Shown: positions 1 through 10,952, counted from the stretch's first letter. The stretch is 64,000 nucleotides of DNA from Haliea sp. (GCA_002692965.1 NZNC01000005.1:62001-126000), one strand, 5' to 3'. Numbers and translations: made by a program. Notes: generated by a model not told the origin, from the sequence alone.

Positions 1-1736
1 GCGAAGCCCTGCGCGAGCGCGTGGGGAATGCCCACGAGCCCTATCGGGCCCTGCTGCGCGAATTACGCGACGCGCTGCGGGAGGACCTGCTGGCGGTCGA
101 GCAGGCCCTGGACACCGGGCGCCCGGTGGACCGGCAGCTGCTGTCACGCGAGGATCTGTGGGCGCCCCTGGAGCTGTGCCGCGACTCCATGCTCGCCTGC
201 GGCATGCAGTCCATCGCCGACGGGGCCCTGCTCGACCTGATGCGCCGGGTGCAGTGCTTTGGCGTGCACCTGGTGCGTCACGATGTGCGCCAGGACAGCG
301 CCCGCCACACCGAGGCGCTCTCGGCGCTGACCCTGTGGCTGGGGCTGGGCGATTATGCCGAGTGGGACGAGTCCGCCCGCTGCGCGTTTCTGGCCGGCGA
401 GCTGGCCAGCCGGCGGCCGCTGCTGCCCCCGGATTGGGATCCCCCGGAAGCCGTGGCGGAGGTGCTGGCGACCTTCCGGGTGATTGCCCGGCACCCGCCG
501 GAGGCCTTCGGGGCCTATGTGATTTCCATGGCCCGCCAGGCCTCCGATGTGCTGGCCGTGCACCTCCTGTTGCGCGAGACCGGTTGCCGGCATCCGCTGC
601 CGGTGGCGCCGCTGTTCGAGACCCTCGACGACCTGTCGCGGGCGCGGGAGGTGATGGCAGCGCTGCTGGAGATGCCCTGGTATCGCGGCCACATCAACAA
701 CCAATTGATGGTTATGATCGGCTATTCCGATTCGGCCAAGGACGCCGGTGTGCTGGCGGCAGCTTGGGCCCAGTACCAGGCCCAGGAGTCGCTGCTGGCC
801 CTGTGCCGCGACCAGGGCGTCCAGTTGACCCTGTTCCACGGCCGCGGGGGCACCATTGGCCGCGGCGGTGCACCGGCCCACGCGGCCCTGCTGTCGCAGC
901 CACCCGGCTCCCTGGAGCAGGGCCTGCGGGTCACCGAGCAGGGGGAGATGATCCGCGCCAAGCTCGGTTGGACCTCCCTGGCGGTGAAGACCCTCGCGCT
1001 CTACACCAGCGCCATCTGCCGCGCCAACCTGCGCACGCCGCCGGCGCCGCTGGACCAGTGGCGAGAGGTCATGGACCGGCTTTCCACGCTGTCCTGTTCC
1101 CGCTACCGGGGCATTGTGCGCGAGCATTCCGGCTTTATCGACTACTTCCGTCACGCTACGCCGGAGCAGGAACTGGCCGGCTTGCCCCTGGGTTCCCGCC
1201 CGGCACGGCGTCGCCAGGGGGGCGGTGTCGAAAGCCTGCGTGCCATTCCCTGGATCTTTGCCTGGTCGCAGAATCGCCTGATGCTGCCCGCCTGGCTGGG
1301 AGCGGGCGAAGCCCTCCAGGCCGTGCGTGACGCCGGTGACGAGGCCCTCTTGCGGCAGATGGTGTCGCAGTGGCCCTTCTTTGCCCCCCGCCTGTCGATG
1401 CTGGAGATGGTTTTCGCCAAGGCCGATGCCGGCCTGTCGGCCCACTATGATGCCTGCCTGGTGCCCGAGGCGCTGCAGGGCCTGGGCCGAAGCTTGCGCG
1501 AGCAGTTGCTGGCGGACTGTCGCACCGTGCTGGAGCTGACCGGCAGCGACGTGCCGCTGGCAGATGCCCCCTGGGTGCGCGAGTCGATACAGCTGCGCAA
1601 TATCTATACCGACCCGCTGAACGTCCTGCAGGCGGAGCTGCTGAAACGCCAGCGCCGGGAAGCCCGGCCGCTGCTGGAGCAGGCGATCATGGTGACCATT
1701 GCCGGGATTGCGGCGGGCATGCGCAACACCGGCTAG
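1..1736 (+). CDS. ppc: Phosphoenolpyruvate carboxylase, C-terminal part (5' end outside window)
   Basis: Carboxylates phosphoenolpyruvate with bicarbonate to oxaloacetate, refilling the TCA cycle in the cytosol. The frame is open from base 3 and enters from the left edge, so only the C-terminal ~577 residues of a protein normally 870-900 long are present. The glycine-rich catalytic loop [16 protein letters not shown] lies near bases 834-881, preceded by [23 protein letters not shown] and the C-terminus GMRNTG are intact, as in enterobacterial enzymes. The N-terminal third with the catalytic histidine is not visible. The gene converges on a minus-strand gene 18 bases away, with no obvious intrinsic terminator between them. 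Confidence 0.97.
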   Translation, partial: EALRERVGNAHEPYRALLRELRDALREDLLAVEQALDTGRPVDRQLLSREDLWAPLELCRDSMLACGMQSIADGALLDLMRRVQCFGVHLVRHDVRQDSARHTEALSALTLWLGLGDYAEWDESARCAFLAGELASRRPLLPPDWDPPEAVAEVLATFRVIARHPPEAFGAYVISMARQASDVLAVHLLLRETGCRHPLPVAPLFETLDDLSRAREVMAALLEMPWYRGHINNQLMVMIGYSDSAKDAGVLAAAWAQYQAQESLLALCRDQGVQLTLFHGRGGTIGRGGAPAHAALLSQPPGSLEQGLRVTEQGEMIRAKLGWTSLAVKTLALYTSAICRANLRTPPAPLDQWREVMDRLSTLSCSRYRGIVREHSGFIDYFRHATPEQELAGLPLGSRPARRRQGGGVESLRAIPWIFAWSQNRLMLPAWLGAGEALQAVRDAGDEALLRQMVSQWPFFAPRLSMLEMVFAKADAGLSAHYDACLVPEALQGLGRSLREQLLADCRTVLELTGSDVPLADAPWVRESIQLRNIYTDPLNVLQAELLKRQRREARPLLEQAIMVTIAGIAAGMRNTG

Positions 1737-1754
1737 CCGGATCCCCGTCTGTGC

Positions 1755-3752
1755 TCAGAGGCAGAGAAGGAGGAGGCTGACCACCAGTCCGGCCGCCAGC
1801 AACAAGCCGGCGATGCCCAGCGGGTGGCGCGAGGCCACCAGCAGCACCAGGCTGTGCAGCAGCGGCAGGCGCGCGGAGGGGTTCAGCAACAGTCCCAGCT
1901 CGCGCGCGTGCTGGGTGGTGTCCAGTGCCGGGAGCCAGCGGTTCCCGGTGAAGACCACCAGGTCGCCGAGGGCAATACAGCCGCGGTTCCAGCGTGCCTC
2001 CCGGGCCGGGCCGGAACGGTAGCGTCCGCGGTGATCCACCAGGACCAGCTGACTGCCGCGCAGCCCCAGCATGTCCAGGGGAGCACGGGCCAACCACCAC
2101 AGGCCGAGTGCGGTGCAGCCCAGCACGAGTAGCAGGCTTCCCAGCGCCAGGGTGGAAACACTCGCTCCGGCAAGCAGGGTGCCGCCCGTCAGGGCCAGCC
2201 CGGCGAGGAGCAGGGTGAACTGCAGCAGGCGCCGCAGGCGGCGCGGATCCACGGGCAGCCACAGCATGCTGTCGGGGGCGCGCAGGGGGGCGGTTGCCTG
2301 GGTGAGCTGCGTTTGCGCCAGGACGCGCGCGCGCAGGTGCTGCCACAGCCCGAGTCCCGCCGCCAGCAGGGCGACTGCCAGGAGCAGGGCGCGACTCCAC
2401 TGCCACCACCCCTCGATCTGGCTGGCGCGCTGTTCGAGGTCGTCGCGCCTGGTCTGTAAGGCGCTCACCGCTAGCGGCGCCAGGGGCTCACCGTTGGCGC
2501 TGTAGCGCAGCAGATGATCGCGGCGAAAATCCGCGACCAGCACCCGGTCCCCCCAGGCGAGCACCGCGTCCACACGGGTAGCCGCTGGCAGTGTCACGGC
2601 GCCGAGCCCACGCCACTGGCTGTCGAAGCGATGCAGTTCCTGCGCGCTGCCGTCGCTCTGACTCAGGGTAACCCACCAGCCGTCGGCGACGCGCGCAAAG
2701 GGCCCGGTACTTGCCAGTTCCGCCCGGAGCCCGTCGTGCGGCAATACCAGTAGCTGGTCCAGCTGCTCTCCAAAATGGGCGCGCTCCGGGCGCAGAACAT
2801 TGAGCGCAGGTCCCTCCGGGGCGTTAGTGAACAGCAGCCCTTCCACCGCAAGCAGGCCGGGGTTCCGCGCCGGCGAATACGGGCTGCTCGCCAGGAGCTG
2901 GCCACCTTCATCCAGCAGTTGCAGCCCCCCGCTGTGGGCCAGAATCAGCTGCGCCTGACGGGGCAGCCAGTGCAGGGTGAGCAGAGTGCCCGAGAGCAGT
3001 GCGCGGCAGCTGCCGTCCTCCAGGACACAGTGCTGCAACAGGCGCGTGCCATCGCCGGCCTCGCTCAACATCCACAACTGGCCTTCGCGACCGCCCGTCA
3101 GTGCCACCACCGGGCTGTCGACGGCCAGCGCCTCCAGGCTCAGCGCTTGCAGGGCCCTGCCGGAGCGGTCGTGTGACAGCAGCGCTTCGTCGGTAGCCAG
3201 CCACAGTTCCCCGTTTGCCGTGCTGGTTGCGGCGCGCAGTCGCGGCAGCTCGGGCTGTGACCAGAGCAGCGTGTGCAGGGCCGTGAGCAGCAGGGCGAGG
3301 AGGGCGGCCACGGCCGACAAGCCCCAGAGCCCCCTGGCCAGCTGCGCGGCCCGAATTGGTCGCTGTGGGTCGCTGGACCAGGGCACCAGCGCATAGAGAT
3401 TGGGGGCCGCCGTGCCCGACGTTGCCGCCTTGGGCTCCGGTGCCGCCGGTTCCGTCCCATGCTCGCCGCGGTCGCTGGCGCGCAGCGCCACCACCATGCC
3501 AATACGCCGCAGGCGCACATACCAGTGGGCGGCCTCCTCGCGGCTGAGATGGCGGCGCAGGGTAACCTCGTCACCGCGAAAGAAGCGCCTGGCCCGGTCC
3601 GTGTCGTCAATGGCGAACAATCTGGCGAAGGCCGCGATGGTCTGTTCGCGGCGGTGGCCAGACAGCACCTCGCCGTGGAATAGCAGGTCGAAGCGATCCC
3701 CTTCGCTGTTGCTGTCGGCAGCGGTTTCCGCGCCGGCCGGCTTGCCGCTCAT
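1755..3752 (-). CDS. Membrane protein of unknown function with N-terminal cytoplasmic domain and propeller-like region
   Basis: I do not recognise a named function. The first ~90 residues (FHGEVLSGHRRE ... FFRGDEVTLRR ... YVRLRRIGMVV) look like the small regulatory-type domain found at the N-terminus of various proteobacterial membrane proteins. A hydrophobic segment follows near residue 145 (LWGLSAVAALLALLLTAL). Then come ~280 residues of short beta-rich repeats (GELWLATDEALLSHD, GQLWMLSEAGDG) that suggest a periplasmic beta-propeller, and at least four more membrane segments towards the C-terminus. I prefer the ATG at 3752; a TTG three codons upstream is in frame. It starts 10 bases after the stop of the peptide transporter gene, so the two are probably co-transcribed. 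Propeller assignment is inference. Confidence 0.75.
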   Translation of the reverse strand: MSGKPAGAETAADSNSEGDRFDLLFHGEVLSGHRREQTIAAFARLFAIDDTDRARRFFRGDEVTLRRHLSREEAAHWYVRLRRIGMVVALRASDRGEHGTEPAAPEPKAATSGTAAPNLYALVPWSSDPQRPIRAAQLARGLWGLSAVAALLALLLTALHTLLWSQPELPRLRAATSTANGELWLATDEALLSHDRSGRALQALSLEALAVDSPVVALTGGREGQLWMLSEAGDGTRLLQHCVLEDGSCRALLSGTLLTLHWLPRQAQLILAHSGGLQLLDEGGQLLASSPYSPARNPGLLAVEGLLFTNAPEGPALNVLRPERAHFGEQLDQLLVLPHDGLRAELASTGPFARVADGWWVTLSQSDGSAQELHRFDSQWRGLGAVTLPAATRVDAVLAWGDRVLVADFRRDHLLRYSANGEPLAPLAVSALQTRRDDLEQRASQIEGWWQWSRALLLAVALLAAGLGLWQHLRARVLAQTQLTQATAPLRAPDSMLWLPVDPRRLRRLLQFTLLLAGLALTGGTLLAGASVSTLALGSLLLVLGCTALGLWWLARAPLDMLGLRGSQLVLVDHRGRYRSGPAREARWNRGCIALGDLVVFTGNRWLPALDTTQHARELGLLLNPSARLPLLHSLVLLVASRHPLGIAGLLLAAGLVVSLLLLCL

Positions 3753-3761
3753 GCGCCGCAA

Positions 3762-5309
3762 TCAGTGTATGCCGCGCATCATGCGGCGCAGCAGGGGTGA
3801 CAGCAGCAGCAGTACCAGGCCGACGCCGAGACCCACCCACATGAGGCTGCCGAACAGTTCGGTGTAGGCCTCGAGGGCCCGTGACACGTCGGTGATCTGT
3901 CCACCCAGGGTGTCCAGAGCGGCGATCTTGGACAGCTGCACCGCGACAAATTCGGAGTAGGCCGTGGCCAGGAACCAAGCTCCCATCATGACCCCGACGA
4001 CGCTGGGGACCGCCAGTTTGGTGACTGCCGACAGGCCCACCGGCGACAGGCACAGCTCGCCCATGGTGTGCAGCAGATAGGCGAGCACCATCCAGTAGCC
4101 GACCACCAGGCCGCGCTCGTCGGGATGTTGGGCCCCCCAGACCAGGGCGCCGAAGCCGACGCCGGCGAGGGCGATGCCGAGGGCGAATTTCACCGGTGTG
4201 CTGGGTTCGCGGCCGCGCTGACCGAGCCAGGTCCACAGGGCGGCGAAGATCGGTGCCAGCAGGAAAATGAAGAAGGCATTGAAAAAACCGAACTGCGCCG
4301 CTGTGAGGGTGAAGCCGAAGACCTCCCGGTCCATCACCCGGTCGGCGTAGAGCGTCATCGACGCCGCGCTCTGCTCGAACAGTGACCAGAAGACCACGCT
4401 GGAGACGATCAGAATCACCAGGACGGTCATGCGGCTGCGCTCGACCGGGTTGCAGCGGAACAGGATGAACCAGGCGATGCCGAGAAAGGCCACCAGTGCC
4501 AGGGCGTTGAGCAGGGTCCCCACCGCGCCGTGGAATTGCAGCATCTGCCAGGCGGTGGCGACGCCGAGCAGGCTGGCCAGGTAGATGGTCCATTCGCGGC
4601 TGATGCCGAGCGCCGTGCGCTGGCGCAGGCGCTCGGGGTCGCGCGGTTCGGCGAGACCACGCAGGTGCTTCTGGCCATGGAGGAAGGTGGCCAGGCCCAC
4701 CAGCATGCCCACCCCGGCGGCACCAAAGCCCCAGGCCCAGCCGTAGGTCAGCCCGAGATAGCCGCAGAGCAGGGTGGCGGTGAGGGAGCCGAGGTTGATG
4801 CCCATGTAGAAAATCGTGAAACCGGCGTCCCGGCGCGGATCGTCCACGCTGTAGAGCTGGCCGACAATGGTGGAAATGTTGGGCTTGAGAAAGCCGACGC
4901 CCACCACAATCAGCCCCAGGGACAGGTAGAAGACTTGCAGCGCGCGCTCGTCGCGCACCACGGCATCGCCCACCATGCGCGCCTGTTCCCCCTCGACGGC
5001 CATGCCCAGGTGACCCAGCACCAGCAGCAGGCCGCCGAAGATCACCGACTTGCGCATGCCCAGGTAGCGATCGGCCAGGAGGCCGCCGATGACCGGCATG
5101 GCGTAGACCAGCGCCGCATAGCCGCCCAGGACCTCGAGGCCATTGGCGTCGCTGAACAGGTGGTATTTGGTCAGGTACAGCAGCAGGAGGTACTTCATGC
5201 CGTAGAAGGAGAAGCGCTCCCAGAGTTCGGTGGCGAAGCAGACATAGAGGCCGCGCGGGTGGCCGAAGAAGCCGCGATCCTCGGCGGGTGAAATGCTCGC
5301 AGTGGTCAT
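3762..5309 (-). CDS. POT-family proton-coupled di/tripeptide transporter
   Basis: Inner-membrane symporter that imports small peptides with protons (POT/PTR2 family, DtpA-like). The family motif ExxER is present as ELWERFSFYG in the first membrane helix, and the PTR2 signature FYMGINLGSL appears about a third of the way in. The 515-residue length with about 14 hydrophobic segments fits the family. The frame extends 22 codons upstream, but the ATG at 5309 is preferred: it is preceded by GGGAG about 10 bases away and starts just before the conserved N-terminus (FFGHPRGLYVCF). It probably forms an operon with the downstream membrane protein. The upstream gap (5310-5448) is shared with the divergent M28 peptidase gene; I see no convincing promoter hexamers in it. 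Confidence 0.93.
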   Translation of the reverse strand: MTTASISPAEDRGFFGHPRGLYVCFATELWERFSFYGMKYLLLLYLTKYHLFSDANGLEVLGGYAALVYAMPVIGGLLADRYLGMRKSVIFGGLLLVLGHLGMAVEGEQARMVGDAVVRDERALQVFYLSLGLIVVGVGFLKPNISTIVGQLYSVDDPRRDAGFTIFYMGINLGSLTATLLCGYLGLTYGWAWGFGAAGVGMLVGLATFLHGQKHLRGLAEPRDPERLRQRTALGISREWTIYLASLLGVATAWQMLQFHGAVGTLLNALALVAFLGIAWFILFRCNPVERSRMTVLVILIVSSVVFWSLFEQSAASMTLYADRVMDREVFGFTLTAAQFGFFNAFFIFLLAPIFAALWTWLGQRGREPSTPVKFALGIALAGVGFGALVWGAQHPDERGLVVGYWMVLAYLLHTMGELCLSPVGLSAVTKLAVPSVVGVMMGAWFLATAYSEFVAVQLSKIAALDTLGGQITDVSRALEAYTELFGSLMWVGLGVGLVLLLLSPLLRRMMRGIH

Positions 5310-5448
5310 GTGCAGTGGCGCTCCCAGGCCGGGTATTATCCGGCTATTGTGCAGGAAAAGGGCCTTGTCGGGCACCCTGTATAGGGGTGCACCACAGAGT
5401 GGGAGGCGTTAACATGCGCGCGGTGAAAATCATTTTCGGAAGCTGCTC

Positions 5449-7125
5449 ATGAAGAACATTCTCGCGCTGACCTCCCTGCTGGGGGCCCTGTGGGTGACCT
5501 CGCCCGGGATGGCGGACACCGGGTCCCAGCCAGCGGACACTGCCGCCCCCGCCGTCGCGGCACGTATCGAGGCCAGCCTGCACCGGCACATCGCCGAGCT
5601 GGCATCGGATGCCTACGAGGGGCGGGCGCCCGGCACACCGGGCGAGGAGAAGACCGTGCAGTACCTGGCGGAGCATTTCCTGGCGCTGGGCCTGGAACCC
5701 GGCAATCGCCGCTCCTGGTTCCAGGAAGTGCCGATCACCACCATCGCCACGGCACCCTCCGCCGAGCTTGCCCTGCGCGGGCCCGACTACCGTGCTGACC
5801 TCGCCTACGGCGAGCAGATGATGGTGGCCACCCAGCGCCAGCAATCCGCCGTTGGCCTGGACAACTCGGAACTGGTCTTTGTCGGCTACGGCATCAATGC
5901 GCCGGAGCGCGACTGGAACGATTACGCGGGCGTCGATGTCACCGGCAAGACCGTGGTCATCCTGATCAATGACCCGGGCTTCGCCACCGGCGATCCGGCG
6001 CTGTTCAACGGTCGGGCGATGACCTACTACGGGCGCTGGGACTACAAGTACGCCGAAGCCGCCCGGCAGGGCGCCGCCGGGGCGCTGATCATTCACGAGA
6101 CCGCGCCCGCCGCCTACCCCTGGGAGGTGGTGCGCAACAGCTGGTCCGGGGGCACGATCGGCATCACCTCGCCCGACCACAACAGCGACGCGCTGGCGGT
6201 GGAGGGCTGGTTGCCCCTGGAGCAGGCCAGTCAGTTGCTGGCGGCAGCCGGGATGGACCTGGAGCAGCTCAAGGCCGCGGCGGTGAAGCCGGGCTTCCGG
6301 GCGCGCCCGCTGGCCGGCTTTACCGCCAGTGTGCAGCTGGAGAACCAGCTGCAGAACGCCCTGTCACGCAACGTGCTGGCGATGATACCGGGCAGCAGCC
6401 ACCCGGACGAGGTGATTATCTATACCGCTCACTGGGACCACCTGGGGGTGCGCCCGAATGAGGCCGGGGACAACATCTACAACGGCGCCAGTGACAATGC
6501 CTCCGGGGTTGCCGGTCTGCTGGCACTGGCGGCGGAGTTCCAGGACCAGGCCTCTCCACCGGCGCGTTCCATTCTGTTCCTCGCGGTGACCGCGGAGGAG
6601 TCCGGTCTGCTCGGCTCCCGGTATTACGCGGAGCATCCGGTCTTCCCCCCCGAAAAAACCGTCGCCAACTTCAACATGGACAATATCGCGGCTGCCAATC
6701 TGGGCCCGACCCGGGATATTGCGGTGGTGGGCTACGGCAACAGTGAACTGGAAGACTACCTGGCCCGGGCGGCGGAGGCCAAGGGCCGCGAGGTGGTGCA
6801 GGAGCCCTACCCGGAGAAGGGCTTCTACTACCGCTCCGACCACTTTTCCCTGGCCGGTATCGGCATTCCCGCCCTCTACCTCACCCGGGGCACCGACAGT
6901 GTCGAGCACGGTCAGACCTGGGGTCGCGAGCGGCTGGAGGGCTGGATTGCCGATCACTACCACAAGCCCTCGGATGAATACCGCGAGGACTGGGATTTGC
7001 GGGGGGCCGTGCAGGAAGTGATGTTGCTGCTGCACATGGGCCGCGAGCTGGCCAACAACCGCGACTTTCCCGCGTGGCGCGACGGGGTCGAGTTCAAGGC
7101 CGTGCGCGAGGCCTCCAGGAAGTAG
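5449..7125 (+). CDS. Exported M28-family zinc aminopeptidase/carboxypeptidase with PA-type insert
   Basis: Secreted metallopeptidase expected to remove single residues from peptides in the periplasm or outside the cell. Residues 1-22 form a signal peptide (KNILALTSLLGALW ... GMA). A PA-like insert covers roughly residues 130-280. The M28 two-zinc site is complete: H328 in AHWDHLG, D349 in GASDNASG, catalytic E383/E384 in AEESGLLG, D411 in NMDNI and H465 in SDHFSL. Length (558) fits the PA-containing bacterial subfamily. The start is the first ATG ahead of the signal peptide. Its divergent neighbour is a di/tripeptide importer, which suggests peptide scavenging, but co-regulation is inference. 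Exact specificity cannot be read from sequence. Confidence 0.93.
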   Translation: MKNILALTSLLGALWVTSPGMADTGSQPADTAAPAVAARIEASLHRHIAELASDAYEGRAPGTPGEEKTVQYLAEHFLALGLEPGNRRSWFQEVPITTIATAPSAELALRGPDYRADLAYGEQMMVATQRQQSAVGLDNSELVFVGYGINAPERDWNDYAGVDVTGKTVVILINDPGFATGDPALFNGRAMTYYGRWDYKYAEAARQGAAGALIIHETAPAAYPWEVVRNSWSGGTIGITSPDHNSDALAVEGWLPLEQASQLLAAAGMDLEQLKAAAVKPGFRARPLAGFTASVQLENQLQNALSRNVLAMIPGSSHPDEVIIYTAHWDHLGVRPNEAGDNIYNGASDNASGVAGLLALAAEFQDQASPPARSILFLAVTAEESGLLGSRYYAEHPVFPPEKTVANFNMDNIAAANLGPTRDIAVVGYGNSELEDYLARAAEAKGREVVQEPYPEKGFYYRSDHFSLAGIGIPALYLTRGTDSVEHGQTWGRERLEGWIADHYHKPSDEYREDWDLRGAVQEVMLLLHMGRELANNRDFPAWRDGVEFKAVREASRK

Positions 7126-7128
7126 GGC

Positions 7129-7917
<789 letters not shown>

Positions 7918-9852
7918 TTAGTCGAGGGTGAAGGCTACCACGGCGTCGCCCATGCGCGAGCCCAGGTGGCGGTGGCCCCCGGCGGCGATGACCACATACT
8001 GACGGCCCTGGTAGCGATAGCTCATGGGTGTGGCGTGGCCGCCGGCGGGCAGCCGCGCTTTCCACAGTTCTTCGCCGGTGGCGGTTTCGAAGGCCCGCAG
8101 GTAGCTGTCGGTGGCGGCGCCGATGAAGGTCAGGCCGCCCGCTGTGACCAGTGAGCCGCCGCTGTTGGGGACCCCGAGATTCAGCCACAGGGGGAAGGGC
8201 GCCAGATCGCGGGTGCCGCCCAGGGGCACTTCCCAGGCTTTCTTGCCGCTGTTCATGTCAATCGCCGTGAGCACGCCCCAGGGTGGGCGGTTGCAGGGGG
8301 CGCCCAGGGGCGAGAGGAAGGGGCGGCGCTTGACCGCATAGGGCGTGCCCTCCTGGCGTTCCACTGGCTCGCTGTAGTCGGGGGCGTCGACCACTTCCCG
8401 GGGTACCAGCTCGATCACCGCGGGTACCCGGGTGGTGTTGGCCAGGAGCAGGTTGCGCTGGGGATCGTAGCTGACGCTGCCCCAGTTGCTGCCGCCCATG
8501 AAGCCCGGGTAGACCAGGGTCGGCTCGGTGCCGATGGGGGTGTAGCGGCCGGCATAGTTCAGCTGGCGGAATTCCTTCAGGCAGGCCTGTTTGTCGAACC
8601 AGACGAAGCCGAACATGTCCTCCTCGGTGAGGGTGTCGGGGTGCAGGGCCTCCGGCAGCAGCGGGTAGGGCTGGGTCGGCGACAGGGCCTCGGGTGCGGG
8701 GCCGCCCTGGGGCACCGCGCGCTCCTCGATGGGGAAGAGTGGCTCGCCGGTCTCCCGGTTGAGTACAAACAGCAGCCCCATCTTGGTGGCCTGCACCAGT
8801 GCGGGGATCGGACCATCCTTGCCGGGGAAGTCGAAGAGGACCGGCTGGGAGGGCACATCGTAGTCCCAGACATCGCGGTGCACGGTCTGGTAGTGCCAGA
8901 CCAGTTTGCCAGTGGTGGTATCCAGGGCCACGATCGAGCTGCCGTAGTGGTCCATGCCGGCGCGCTCGCCGCCGTAGTAGTCGCCGGTGGGGTTGCCCGT
9001 CGGGATGAAGACCAGCCGGCGTTCACTGTCGGCGGAGAAGGGGGCCCAGGCATTGGGGCTGCCGGGGGTATAGCCCTGGCTCTGATCGTGACCCGGAGGC
9101 ACGGCCTCCCAGCTCCAGACTTTTTCCCCGCTGCGCACATCGAAGGCGCGCACCACGCCGCTGGGCACCCCGGCGCGGCGCAGGTCGGCGACCTGTGCGC
9201 CGACCACGATCCGGTCGTTGACGACGGTGGGCGCCGAGGTCATGGCGTACTCGCCCTGGCGTACCTCGCCGAGTTCGCTCTTCAGGTCGATTTCACCGTC
9301 GATGCCGAAATCCTGGCAGCGTTCCCCATTGCGGGCGTCCAGTGCCAGCAGGCGGCCGTCGAGGGTGCCGGCGATCACGCGGCCTGCGCAGGCTTCGTCG
9401 GCCCCGGCGGTGGGGTCATGGTGAAAGGCCACGCCGCGGCAGGACACGCTGTAGAGGCCGCGGATATCGGGATTGGCATCGACGTGCCAGCGCTCTTCGC
9501 CGCTGGCCGGGTCGAGGGCGATCACGCGGTTGCGCGGGGAGCAGAGGAACAGGCTGTCTCCCGCCAGTATCGGGGTGGTTTGCATGGCCGGTGCATTGAA
9601 GGGGTCGGGGAAGCTGCCGGGCTCGAGGTCGCCGCTGTGATACTCCCAGGCCTGCTCCAGCCGGTGCACATTACCGGTATGGATATCCTCGGGGCTGGCA
9701 AAGCGGGTGCCGCCCTCGTCACCGCCCCAGTGCAGCCAGGCGGTATCCGGGCCGCCTGCGGGCGCTGTTGCGGGGGCTTCACCGGTGCAGCCGGCGAGCA
9801 GGGAGAGTGTCGCCATGCAGGCCAGCCCGGTGTGGAGAATTGTCTTGTGCAT
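7918..9852 (-). CDS. PQQ-dependent dehydrogenase, lipoprotein type (glucose/quinate dehydrogenase-like)
   Basis: Periplasmic quinoprotein dehydrogenase oxidising a sugar, cyclitol or alcohol and passing electrons to the respiratory chain. The N-terminus has a signal peptide with lipobox LLAGC (Cys22), so it is probably membrane-anchored by lipid rather than by the five N-terminal helices of Gcd. Tryptophan-docking repeats are visible (VIALDPASGEERWHVD, AFDVRSGEKVWSWE, RAFETATGEELWKA), and VHRDVWDYDVPSQPVL is characteristic of the membrane-bound glucose/quinate/shikimate branch. The start is the ATG at 9852, with AAGGA seven bases upstream; an ATG 5 codons earlier is less likely. No PQQ biosynthesis gene is in the window. 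Substrate unknown. Confidence 0.9.
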   Translation of the reverse strand: MHKTILHTGLACMATLSLLAGCTGEAPATAPAGGPDTAWLHWGGDEGGTRFASPEDIHTGNVHRLEQAWEYHSGDLEPGSFPDPFNAPAMQTTPILAGDSLFLCSPRNRVIALDPASGEERWHVDANPDIRGLYSVSCRGVAFHHDPTAGADEACAGRVIAGTLDGRLLALDARNGERCQDFGIDGEIDLKSELGEVRQGEYAMTSAPTVVNDRIVVGAQVADLRRAGVPSGVVRAFDVRSGEKVWSWEAVPPGHDQSQGYTPGSPNAWAPFSADSERRLVFIPTGNPTGDYYGGERAGMDHYGSSIVALDTTTGKLVWHYQTVHRDVWDYDVPSQPVLFDFPGKDGPIPALVQATKMGLLFVLNRETGEPLFPIEERAVPQGGPAPEALSPTQPYPLLPEALHPDTLTEEDMFGFVWFDKQACLKEFRQLNYAGRYTPIGTEPTLVYPGFMGGSNWGSVSYDPQRNLLLANTTRVPAVIELVPREVVDAPDYSEPVERQEGTPYAVKRRPFLSPLGAPCNRPPWGVLTAIDMNSGKKAWEVPLGGTRDLAPFPLWLNLGVPNSGGSLVTAGGLTFIGAATDSYLRAFETATGEELWKARLPAGGHATPMSYRYQGRQYVVIAAGGHRHLGSRMGDAVVAFTLD

Positions 9853-9884
9853 GTCTTGTCCTTGCATGTGGGGCTTGACCGCGT

Positions 9885-10874
9885 TCAGGCAGCTCTGACG
9901 CGGTCATCGGGGTAGGCGTCTTCACTCGCCTGCGCCAGGGCCCGGGCGATGTCGTCGGGTTGGCGAAGGCGCTTGATCTCTTCGAAGAAGCGCGCCGCCT
10001 GGGGGTAGTAGGCGCGCAGATAGACCAGCCATTGCTTGAAGGGGTTGGCGGCGTGCCCGCGATCGTAGCAGGCCAGGTTCAGGTCCAGGAATTCCGCCAG
10101 CAGGGGCAGGATGTCGCGCCAGGCCAGGGGCTCGGGGCCGGCCTCGCCGCGGAGGCTGGCGGCCACCAGGCGCGGCAGGTCGGGTCGGCAGAGGGCACCG
10201 CGGCCCAGCATCAGGTCGCTGCAGCCGGTGACCTCGCGGCAGCGCCGGGCGTCGTCGGCGCTCCAGATCTCGCCGTTGGCGATGATCGGCAGTCCCGGTG
10301 CGGCCTCCCGGGCGCGGGATATTTCCTCCCACCAGGCCGGAGGCCGGTAGCCGTCGCGGCGGGTGCGGGCGTGAACGGTCAATTCGCTGGCGCCGGCTTC
10401 GGCGATGGCCCGGACGTTGTCGAGAAAGGGGCTGCGGTCCTCGAAACCCAGGCGTATCTTGGCGGTCACCGGAATCTGCGTCGGCACGGCGCGGCGCACC
10501 GCGTCGACGATAGCGGACACCCGCTCCGGCTCTCGCAGCAGGATGGCACCGCCGTCGGAACGGTTGACGGTCTTGGCCGGGCAGCCGAAGTTCAGGTCGA
10601 TGCCGGGTGCCCCCAGCTCCGCCGCCCGCGCGGCGTTCTCCGCCAGGGGGGCGGGCTGACCGCCGAGCAGCTGCAGAAAGACCGGCACACCGGCGCGGGT
10701 GCGGCCGCCCTGGTCGAGTTCCGGGCACAGGCGGCGGAAGACCCGCGGCGGCAGCAGGCGGTCGCAGACACGCAGGAACTCGGTCACACAGCGGTCCACG
10801 CCACCCAGCCCCGTGAGCAGACGGCGCATGGCGGGGTCGATGACGCCCTCCATGGGGGCAAGCATGACGCGCAT
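9885..10874 (-). CDS. dusC: tRNA-dihydrouridine synthase, DusC type
   Basis: FMN enzyme that reduces a specific uridine (U16 for DusC) in the tRNA D-loop. The N-terminus MRVMLAPMEGVID and the active-site segment NFGCPAKTVNRSDGGA with catalytic Cys98 are clear, as are KIRLGFED, HARTR and NGEIW. The 329-residue length and the LAPMEGV start fit DusC better than DusA or DusB. It lies 32 bases upstream of the PQQ dehydrogenase gene on the same strand, with no functional link apparent. A TATACT hexamer (minus strand, 10909-10914) is a possible -10, but its -35 is poor. Confidence 0.92.
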   Translation of the reverse strand: MRVMLAPMEGVIDPAMRRLLTGLGGVDRCVTEFLRVCDRLLPPRVFRRLCPELDQGGRTRAGVPVFLQLLGGQPAPLAENAARAAELGAPGIDLNFGCPAKTVNRSDGGAILLREPERVSAIVDAVRRAVPTQIPVTAKIRLGFEDRSPFLDNVRAIAEAGASELTVHARTRRDGYRPPAWWEEISRAREAAPGLPIIANGEIWSADDARRCREVTGCSDLMLGRGALCRPDLPRLVAASLRGEAGPEPLAWRDILPLLAEFLDLNLACYDRGHAANPFKQWLVYLRAYYPQAARFFEEIKRLRQPDDIARALAQASEDAYPDDRVRAA

Positions 10875-10952
10875 GGGGTCGGGGTCTCCCGGTTGGATAA
10901 AGCGGCACAGTATACCCGTCCCGGGCGGGCTGCCGACATGACCCGGTTGCGG

